19,212 nt of DNA, from NCBI GenBank assembly GCA_045531755.1, contig JAZSEP010000049.1:1-19212 (forward strand). The letters are read 5' to 3'. This DNA comes from UBA11540 sp045531755 (GTDB lineage: Bacteria; Bacillota; Clostridia; Oscillospirales; Ruminococcaceae). The translations under genes and the position numbers were made by a program. Below the pieces are notes generated by a model, which was not told the DNA's origin, ran no database searches, and was given only the letters and a program-made list of their open reading frames with translations. Positions 13,544 to 19,212 of the stretch are shown here, one piece after another; the first letter of the stretch is position 1; each line of letters opens with the position of its first letter.

Positions 13544-14401
13544 TTAAGAATTCAGAAACAAAATATCGTCTTTAGTGAGCTCGGGATGGAGCGCAAGATT
13601 GATCGAAAGAGCGATAAGCGATGACGCGCGCTTTATCACGGTGTCGATATCCCTTGTTGTGACCATCATAGTGTAGCCGTCGGGGTTTATCTTTTCGGTG
13701 CTGTCGGCACCGAAAACGCTCTGTGCCATCGTCACCGCGTCAACAACAGTCGGAACGCCTATTGCAATCACAGGGACTCCCAGAAGCTCTTGTGTTATTG
13801 CGGTACGGCGGTTCTGAACCCCTGCGCCGGGACTTATTCCCGTGTCGCAGAGCTGTACCGTGGAAGTGAGTCTTGACAGGTCGCGGGCAGCAAGGGCGTC
13901 TACCACGATTATCGCGGAGGGCTTTGTTTTTTCCGCAACCGAAGCGATAAACTCTGCCGTTTCTATTCCCGTCTGTCCTAAAACACCCGTGGCAATGACC
14001 GAAACACTTCTCAGGCTTTCAAGCCCGAAGGTCTGTGCCGCAGAGGTGCGGAAATGGCGCGTCGAAAGCACGCCGTCGGCAACCAGAGGGCCGAGTGCGT
14101 CGGGGGTTATTTCGCGGTTGCCGAGTCCTGCAACGAGCACGGCGCCGTCGGGAAGAAAGGCGCGGATTTCCTCTGCTATAAGCTGTGCTTTGTCGGCAAA
14201 ATCCTCGGAATAGTCAAAAAGCCTTTTTTTAGACAGCGTGACGTAGCTTCCCATCGGTTTTTGGAGCTTTTGGGCGGTGGCTTTTTCGGTTATTCTTATC
14301 CTGCAGACGTCCATTCCCGAACGCGAATACTCATCCTTTTCTATTCCCTTTTCCCCAAGGTAGTCCGCCGCGCTTTCGACCGCAAGGTCCGTTCTTAGCA
14401 T
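13544..14401 (-). CDS. gpr: Spore germination protease GPR
   Basis: GPR is the aspartic-type endopeptidase (MEROPS A25) that degrades small acid-soluble spore proteins when spores germinate. The sequence shows RTDLAVE at the N-terminus, AGLGNREITPDALGP (91-105), ATGVLGQTGIETAEF (137-151), VVDALAARD (166-174) and GISPGAGVQNRR (188-199). D101 and D168 correspond by motif and spacing to the two aspartates considered catalytic in the family. At 285 residues it is shorter than the Bacillus enzyme (about 370), and only two residues precede RTDLAVE, so there is practically no propeptide. Presence of gpr implies an endospore-forming lineage. A forespore sigma-F/G promoter was looked for upstream and not clearly found. 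Confidence 0.93.
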   Translation of the reverse strand: MLRTDLAVESAADYLGEKGIEKDEYSRSGMDVCRIRITEKATAQKLQKPMGSYVTLSKKRLFDYSEDFADKAQLIAEEIRAFLPDGAVLVAGLGNREITPDALGPLVADGVLSTRHFRTSAAQTFGLESLRSVSVIATGVLGQTGIETAEFIASVAEKTKPSAIIVVDALAARDLSRLTSTVQLCDTGISPGAGVQNRRTAITQELLGVPVIAIGVPTVVDAVTMAQSVFGADSTEKINPDGYTMMVTTRDIDTVIKRASSLIALSINLALHPELTKDDILFLNS

Positions 14402-14489
14402 ATTAACCTATTTCTCCCCTCTGTCGCTTTGGTTTTTTATTGTTTTTTGCAGACATTTTGGGTTTATACTGAAAATATAAAAAAAGCCC

Positions 14490-14518
14490 TTGAAAAAAAA
14501 GGGGGTTTGATGTACAAT
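14490..14518 (+). promoter_or_regulatory. Main candidate promoter of the glycolytic cluster
   Basis: TTGAAA (14490-14495) and TACAAT (14513-14518) stand 17 nt apart. It would give a leader of about 75 nt before pgk. A second possible -10, TATAAT at 14574-14579 with a weak CTGAAA 18 nt upstream, lies closer to the gene. Confidence 0.65.
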
Positions 14519-14598
14519 ATATCGTGGTTGGCGAGGGCTTTCTCTCAACCTGAAAATTGTCAAAAATCAACTTTATAATATGAAAGGAAGTAGACCAC

Positions 14599-15891
14599 AT
14601 GCTTAACAAAAAAACTGTTGAGGATATCGCTGTCAGCGGTAAAAAAGTTCTTGTCCGTTGCGACTTTAACGTTCCGATTAAAGACGGCGTTATCACTGAC
14701 CCCAAGAGAATAGTCGGCGCTCTGCCCACCATCAAATATCTCGTAGATAACGGTGCGGCTGTTATCCTTTGTTCTCACATGGGACGTCCCCACAACATCT
14801 TCAACGACACTCTCGAGCTTGACAAGAAAGAGAAGAAAAAGGTTGAAGCTCTTCCCGAGGAAGAAAGAGCTGCTGCTACTGCAGAGTTCCTTGAGAAAGC
14901 AAAGAACGATATCACAAAGCTTTCTTTGAAGCCCGTTGCTGAAAAGCTTTCCGAGCTCCTCGGCAAAGAGGTTATTATGGCAAAGGACGTTATCGGCGAG
15001 GATGCTATGGCTAAGGCTGCAGCATTGAAGAGCGGTGAGGTTCTGCTTCTCGAGAACATCCGCTTCCACAAAGAAGAAACAAAGAACAATCCCGAGTTTG
15101 CAAAGAAGCTCGCTTCTATGGCTGAAATCTACGTTAACGACGCTTTCGGTACTGCTCACAGAGCACACGCTTCCACAGCAGGCGTTGCTGATTACCTCCC
15201 TGCAGTTTGCGGTTACCTCATTCAGAAGGAAATCGACGTTATGGGCAAGGCTCTCAACGACCCCAAGCGCCCCTTCGTTGCTATACTCGGCGGCGCAAAG
15301 GTTTCCGACAAGATCGGCGTTATCAACAACCTTCTCGAGAAGGTTGACACACTCATCATCGGCGGCGGTATGGCATACACCTTCACAAAGGCTATGGGCT
15401 ACTCCATCGGTACCTCTCTCTGCGAGCTCGACAAGCTTGACCTTGCAAAAGAGATGATGGCTAAGGCTGAGGCTAAGGGCGTTAAGATGCTTCTCCCCAT
15501 TGACAACCGCGCAGGCGACAAGTATGACCCTGATTGCAACCGCATCATCGTAAACTCCGACAACATTCCCGACGGATATATGGGTCTTGACATCGGTCCT
15601 GAAACAGAGAAGCTCTTCTCTGACGCTCTCAAGGGCGCAGGCACTGTTATCTGGAACGGTCCTATGGGCGTTTCCGAATGGGAAAACTTCGCTTCCGGTA
15701 CAAGAACCGTTGCAAAGGCTGTTGCTGAGTCCGGTGCTATCTCCATCATCGGCGGCGGCGGCTCTGGTGCTGCAGTTGAGCAACTCGGCTATGCTGACAA
15801 GATGACTCACATCTCCACAGGCGGCGGCGCTTCCCTCGAATTCCTCGAAGGACTTGTACTCCCCGGAATCGATTGCCTCAACGACAAATAA
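14599..15891 (+). CDS. pgk: Phosphoglycerate kinase with a lineage-specific insertion
   Basis: The 430-residue cytoplasmic enzyme transfers phosphate from 1,3-bisphosphoglycerate to ADP. It has the substrate-binding RCDFNVP (20-26), SHMGRP (59-64), LLENIRFHKEE, NDAFGTAHRAHAST, LGGAKVSDKIGV, the WNGPMGVSEWENFA stretch and the C-terminal GGGGSGAAVEQ and STGGGASLEFLEG. About 40 extra residues rich in K and E (about 66-107) separate SHMGRP from SLKPVAEKL, where most bacterial PGKs have only a few. That explains the length of 430 against about 395. GGAAG 8 nt before the ATG is the ribosome binding site. Codon use is strongly biased (GTT, GCT, AAG, CTC), as in very highly expressed genes. Confidence 0.97.
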   Translation: MLNKKTVEDIAVSGKKVLVRCDFNVPIKDGVITDPKRIVGALPTIKYLVDNGAAVILCSHMGRPHNIFNDTLELDKKEKKKVEALPEEERAAATAEFLEKAKNDITKLSLKPVAEKLSELLGKEVIMAKDVIGEDAMAKAAALKSGEVLLLENIRFHKEETKNNPEFAKKLASMAEIYVNDAFGTAHRAHASTAGVADYLPAVCGYLIQKEIDVMGKALNDPKRPFVAILGGAKVSDKIGVINNLLEKVDTLIIGGGMAYTFTKAMGYSIGTSLCELDKLDLAKEMMAKAEAKGVKMLLPIDNRAGDKYDPDCNRIIVNSDNIPDGYMGLDIGPETEKLFSDALKGAGTVIWNGPMGVSEWENFASGTRTVAKAVAESGAISIIGGGGSGAAVEQLGYADKMTHISTGGGASLEFLEGLVLPGIDCLNDK

Positions 15892-15905
15892 GATATTCTT
15901 TCGTG

Positions 15906-15931
15906 GGCGTTGGGTGGAAACATCCAACGCC
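15906..15931 (+). terminator. Hairpin between pgk and the membrane-protein gene
   Basis: An 11-bp stem (arms 15906-15916 and 15921-15931) with one G-U pair is closed by a GAAA tetraloop. It is followed by only TCATTT, so it looks more like a partial terminator or mRNA-stabilising stem than a full stop. It could lower expression of the downstream genes relative to pgk. Confidence 0.55.
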
Positions 15932-15953
15932 TCATTTAAAAAGGAGTAATTTT

Positions 15954-16643
15954 ATGGGTTCAGAATTTGGCTTTTTAATAGCATTTTTTGCAATTTTTTA
16001 TCTTTTGTTCCTTGGTGCAGCAATTTTGATGTACGTACTGCAATCTCTGGCGCTGTTCAATCTTGCCAAAAAACGCGGTATTCAGAACTACGGACTCGCG
16101 TGGGTTCCGATTGGTTCGAGCTGGATTTTGGGCAAGCTTGCCGACGACGTTAATATCTGCAGAAGAAACAAGAGAACGCATTTTGCGAGAAACCTACTGG
16201 TTCTTAACATCGCATACCTTGCTTCCTTTGTACTCGTTTACATAGGCGCTTTTGCCCTCGGCATTACCATTGCCATGGAAGAAATGATGTCGGGAGTTGC
16301 AAGCACAGCGGGACCTGCAATTATACTCGTTGCAGTTTTGTTATGGCTGGTATTGGTAGCACTGATTATAGCTATCAACGTATTATTCTACATGGCTCTT
16401 TACAGGGTGTTCTACGGATATGCCGAGGAGAACGCGGTAATTTTCACCGTACTTTCCATCTTCTTCTCGATTCTTCAGCCGATTTTCCTGTTTGTCATCA
16501 GGAACCGCGAGCTGTTACCCCCTGACCCCACGACCTTTGTGCAGAACGGCTATCCCGTATACCCCGATATGTATTCTGCAAGCCCCAACCAGACAAACGA
16601 AAACAATTTTGAAAATAATTCCAACAACGGAGGACAATACTAA
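15954..16643 (+). CDS. Multi-pass membrane protein of unknown function between pgk and tpiA
   Basis: The 229-residue protein has about four membrane helices (5-32, 80-106, 121-150, 160-183) and a polar loop LAKKRGIQNYGLAWVPIGSSWILGKLADDVNICRRNKRTH (37-76) between the first two. Its 40-residue tail is rich in P, N and Y (from PPDPTTFVQNGYPVYPDM to a run of Asn). I recognise this only as a type of conserved clostridial membrane protein without assigned function. The start at 15954 has AAGGAG at good spacing; an ATG at 15873 would run out of pgk and is rejected. Its stop TAA overlaps the tpiA ATG by one base (TAATG), so the two are translationally coupled, and the ribosome binding site of tpiA lies inside this gene. 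Confidence 0.75.
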   Translation: MGSEFGFLIAFFAIFYLLFLGAAILMYVLQSLALFNLAKKRGIQNYGLAWVPIGSSWILGKLADDVNICRRNKRTHFARNLLVLNIAYLASFVLVYIGAFALGITIAMEEMMSGVASTAGPAIILVAVLLWLVLVALIIAINVLFYMALYRVFYGYAEENAVIFTVLSIFFSILQPIFLFVIRNRELLPPDPTTFVQNGYPVYPDMYSASPNQTNENNFENNSNNGGQY

Positions 16644-17407
16644 TGAATAAGGCTCTCAGAAAGGCTGTTATTGCCGGAAACTGGAAGATGAACAAAACAA
16701 GACCCGAGGCTAAGGCTCTCATCGAAGAGCTCAAGCCCCTCGTTGCAGGTGCTGACTGTGACGTCGTTATCTGCGTTCCCTACACAAATCTCGAAACTGC
16801 TCTCGACGCTACAAAGGACTCCAACATCAAGGTTGGCGCTGAAAACTGCCACTGGGCAAAGAGCGGTGCTTTCACAGGAGAAATCTCTGCTGATATGCTC
16901 GCTGAGATGGGCGTTGAGTACGTCGTTATCGGCCACTCCGAGAGAAGACAGTACTTCGGCGAAACAGACAAGACTGTTAATATGAGAGTTCGTGCGGCTC
17001 TTGACGCAGGACTTAAGGTTATCCTCTGCGTTGGTGAGCTTCTCGAGCAGAGAGAAGACGGAATTACCTCTGAAACAGTTTCTCTCCAGACCAAAATCGC
17101 TCTCGGCGGAGTTTCTGCTGACGAGATGAAGAACATCATCATCGCCTACGAGCCTGTCTGGGCTATCGGCACAGGCAAAACCGCTACTGCTGACCAGGCC
17201 AACGAAGTTAACCACACCATCCGTGAGGTTATCGCAGGACTCTACGGCAAGGCTGTTGCTGACGCTACAACCGTTCAGTACGGCGGTTCTATGAACGCTG
17301 CTAACGCTGCAGAGCTTCTCTCCAAAGAGGATGTTGACGGCGGTCTTATCGGCGGCGCTTCACTCAAGGCGGCTGATTTCTCTGTTATCGTAAAAGCTGC
17401 TTGCTAA
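16643..17407 (+). CDS. tpiA: Triosephosphate isomerase
   Basis: The 254-residue TIM-barrel enzyme interconverts dihydroxyacetone phosphate and glyceraldehyde 3-phosphate. Catalytic residues are all present: N13 and K15 in AGNWKMN, H98 in VIGHSERR, and E170 in AYEPVWAIGTGK. The phosphate loop YGGSMNAANA and the closing GGLIGGASL are intact. Length is normal. GGAGG (16629-16633), nine bases before the ATG, lies within the preceding gene, whose stop overlaps the start by one base. Codon bias is strong, as in pgk. gpmI begins 20 nt downstream. Confidence 0.98.
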   Translation: MNKALRKAVIAGNWKMNKTRPEAKALIEELKPLVAGADCDVVICVPYTNLETALDATKDSNIKVGAENCHWAKSGAFTGEISADMLAEMGVEYVVIGHSERRQYFGETDKTVNMRVRAALDAGLKVILCVGELLEQREDGITSETVSLQTKIALGGVSADEMKNIIIAYEPVWAIGTGKTATADQANEVNHTIREVIAGLYGKAVADATTVQYGGSMNAANAAELLSKEDVDGGLIGGASLKAADFSVIVKAAC

Positions 17408-17427
17408 TCAAAAAGGAGCATATTGAT

Positions 17428-18942
17428 ATGAAAAAACCTTTGGCTCTTATCATCCTTGACGGTTTCGGCAACAATCCTTCCGAGTACGGAAATGCCATCA
17501 CCGCCGCAAGCACACCTAACATCGACAAACTCTTTGCAACCTACCCCAACACACTCATCGGCGCTTCGGGTATGGACGTTGGTCTTCCCGACGGACAGAT
17601 GGGCAACAGCGAGGTTGGACACACCAACATCGGCGCGGGCAGAGTTGTTTATCAGGAGCTTACAAGAATTACAAAATCCGTTCGCGACGGCGACTTCTTC
17701 ACAAACGAGGCGCTTGTCGGCGCGGTTGAAAACTGCAAGAAAAACGGCTCGGCGCTTCACCTGATGGGACTTCTTTCCGACGGCGGTGTTCACAGCCACA
17801 ACTCCCATCTCTATGCGCTCGTTGAGCTTGCAAAGCGCGCAGGACTTAAAGAGGTCTACGTTCACGGCTTTTTGGACGGACGCGACGTTCCCCCTTCTTC
17901 CGGTGCTGATTTTGCAAGAGATTGCGAAAAGAAGCTCGAAGAAATCGGCGTTGGTAAGCTCGCTACAGTTATGGGCAGATACTACGCTATGGACCGTGAC
18001 AACCGTTGGGAGCGTGTTGAAAAGGCGTATGCCGCTCTCGTTTACGGCGAGGGCGAAAAGGGCTGCTGCGGTCCTTGCGCTATCGAGAAATCCTACAAAA
18101 ACGGCGTTACCGACGAGTTTGTGCTTCCTACAGTTTGCTGTGAGGGCGCTACCGTTAAGGCTAACGATTCGGTTATCTTCTTTAATTTCCGTCCCGACCG
18201 CGCAAGAGAGATTACAAGAACCTTCGTTGACGCTGATTTCAACGGATTTGAGCGCAAGAACGGCTTCTTCCCTCTCTACTACGTTTGTATGACACAGTAC
18301 GATGCGACAATGCCTAACGTCAACGTTGCATTCAAGCCCCAGTCGCTCAAGAACACCTTCGGTGAGTACATTGCCGACAAGGGTCTTTCTCAGCTGAGAA
18401 TTGCCGAGACCGAGAAGTATGCACACGTTACCTTCTTCTTCAACGGCGGTGTTGAGGCTCCCTACAAAAACGAGGACAGAGCTCTCATCAACTCCCCCAA
18501 GGTTGCAACCTATGACCTCAAGCCCGAAATGAGCGCTTATGAGGTTTGCGACGAGGTTCTGGCTCGCATTGAAAGCGACAAGTATGACGTTATAATCCTC
18601 AACTTCGCTAACTGCGATATGGTCGGCCACACAGGCGTTTTTGACGCTGCAAAGGCTGCTGTTGAAGCTGTTGACACCTGCTTGGGCAAGGTTGTTGACG
18701 CAGTTCTTAACAAGGGCGGCGCTGCTCTTATCACTGCTGACCACGGAAACGCTGACCAGATGTACGAGACCGACGGCTCCCCCTTTACCGCACACACCAC
18801 AAATCCCGTTCCCTTCATCGTTGCAGGCTATGACTGCAAGCTTCGTGAGGGCGGAAGACTCGCTGATATTGCTCCCACAATGCTGAAAATTCTCGGCATT
18901 GAACAGCCTGCCGAGATGGACGGCGAGAGCATTATCCTCTGA
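17428..18942 (+). CDS. gpmI: 2,3-bisphosphoglycerate-independent phosphoglycerate mutase
   Basis: The 504-residue Mn-dependent enzyme of the alkaline-phosphatase superfamily converts 3-phosphoglycerate to 2-phosphoglycerate. LIILDGFG (D11, metal ligand), the phospho-acceptor S61 in GLPDGQMGNSEVGHTNIGAGR, SDGGVHSHNSH (H122), FLDGRDVPP, GRYYAMDRDNRWER, FFNFRPDRAREITR, FNGGVE, NFANCDMVGHTG and TADHGNADQM are all present, so both metal sites are complete. AAAAGGAG 9 nt before the ATG at 17428 sets the start. It stands 20 nt after tpiA as the last gene of the lower-glycolysis cluster. No clear terminator follows it before the next gene begins. Confidence 0.97.
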   Translation: MKKPLALIILDGFGNNPSEYGNAITAASTPNIDKLFATYPNTLIGASGMDVGLPDGQMGNSEVGHTNIGAGRVVYQELTRITKSVRDGDFFTNEALVGAVENCKKNGSALHLMGLLSDGGVHSHNSHLYALVELAKRAGLKEVYVHGFLDGRDVPPSSGADFARDCEKKLEEIGVGKLATVMGRYYAMDRDNRWERVEKAYAALVYGEGEKGCCGPCAIEKSYKNGVTDEFVLPTVCCEGATVKANDSVIFFNFRPDRAREITRTFVDADFNGFERKNGFFPLYYVCMTQYDATMPNVNVAFKPQSLKNTFGEYIADKGLSQLRIAETEKYAHVTFFFNGGVEAPYKNEDRALINSPKVATYDLKPEMSAYEVCDEVLARIESDKYDVIILNFANCDMVGHTGVFDAAKAAVEAVDTCLGKVVDAVLNKGGAALITADHGNADQMYETDGSPFTAHTTNPVPFIVAGYDCKLREGGRLADIAPTMLKILGIEQPAEMDGESIIL

Positions 18943-18956
18943 TTGCGGTGATATTT

Positions 18957-19212
18957 ATGGAAAAGATTATGTTGGATATGCTGGATAGATATAATGCAAA
19001 ATATCTATTGCAGACAGAAAGATTAGGAATATTAAAGAGTTTAACACCTATTTCTCTGATGCCGTTAATTGCTGGATATGTATTAGAAGGGAAAAATGTT
19101 AACGTTGATTGGAATTGGTATACAGTTGCTTTTTTTGCAATACTTTTTTTCTATTTTTTCAATGTATGGAAGTGTTATAAAAATATGCAATTCTTGAAGG
19201 AGCGTTTGATAG
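18957..19212 (+). CDS. Partial gene for an AT-rich membrane protein, open at the window end
   Basis: An ATG at 18957, after GGTGATATTT, opens a frame that runs to the last base (85 codons) without a stop. The product starts MEKIMLDMLDRYNAKYLLQTERLG, a helical charged head, followed by two hydrophobic stretches (about 30-44, SLTPISLMPLIAGYVL; and 53-72, WYTVAFFAILFFYFFNVW) separated by a short polar loop. No family is recognised. Codons such as TTA, ATA, AAT and TAT dominate, unlike the glycolytic genes just upstream, which suggests another origin or low expression. The next gene cannot be seen, and truncation by the window prevents a better call. Confidence 0.55.
   Translation, partial: MEKIMLDMLDRYNAKYLLQTERLGILKSLTPISLMPLIAGYVLEGKNVNVDWNWYTVAFFAILFFYFFNVWKCYKNMQFLKERLI

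Noticed and set aside
14402..14500. Forespore sigma-F/G promoter ahead of gpr
   Set aside because: I looked on the - strand for a GNATA / CATNNTA-type pair with suitable spacing and found no convincing match, so none is reported.
14483..14541. Inverted repeat AAAGCCCT / AGGGCTTT upstream of pgk as an attenuator
   Set aside because: The left arm lies upstream of the best promoter's start site, so both arms would not be in the same transcript; the arms are short and far apart.
14560..15927. Long open frame (455 codons) on the - strand opposite pgk
   Set aside because: It mirrors a strongly codon-biased gene, has no ribosome binding site, and its translation is rich in Cys, Ser and Val without any domain pattern. 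pgk on the + strand explains the region fully.
17404..18795. Long open frame (463 codons) on the - strand opposite gpmI
   Set aside because: Same effect of codon bias in gpmI; no ribosome binding site, no recognisable domains.

Overview
The window looks like a chromosomal segment of a spore-forming, Gram-positive Clostridia bacterium, most likely an Oscillospiraceae/Ruminococcaceae-type gut organism. The reasons are a germination protease gene (gpr), AGGAGG-type ribosome binding sites, -35/-10 promoters of the vegetative type, an ECF-type vitamin transporter component, and a clostridial class A penicillin-binding protein. The content is mostly core housekeeping. No rRNA, tRNA, CRISPR array, transposase or integrase was seen.

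Left part (1-3410, mainly + strand): the 3' end of an M18 aspartyl aminopeptidase gene runs into a striking 167-nt chain of seven consecutive perfect palindromes (367-533) and then a normal terminator. Next come a CBM9-like protein with a 44-aa membrane peptide gene behind it, and a small YtxH-like gene on the - strand. A pyridoxal/pyridoxine kinase plus ECF S-component pair follows, probably for vitamin B6 salvage.

Middle (3409-5790): a divergent LytR-CpsA-Psr-like protein that has lost the usual active-site residues is followed by a small AT-rich module. In it an XRE-type regulator is divergent from a four-cysteine membrane peptide, with a near-consensus promoter overlain by a palindromic operator candidate. 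An EamA-type transporter comes next.

A - strand operon (11099 down to 5847) carries mreB/mbl, alr, an anchored protein of unknown function, a PLP aminotransferase and trpS, with gaps of 10-21 nt and a promoter at 11135-11163. It joins cell shape, D-alanine supply and tRNA charging. Upstream, also on the - strand, lie a class A PBP (own promoter 13490-13518) and gpr.

Right part (14490-18942, + strand): a lower-glycolysis cluster of pgk, an unknown four-helix membrane protein, tpiA and gpmI. The unknown gene is translationally coupled to tpiA. pgk, tpiA and gpmI have the strongly biased codon choice of highly expressed genes. The window ends in an AT-rich partial gene of different composition. 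The least explained items are the hairpin chain at 367-533 and the XRE/cysteine-peptide module at 4358-4904.
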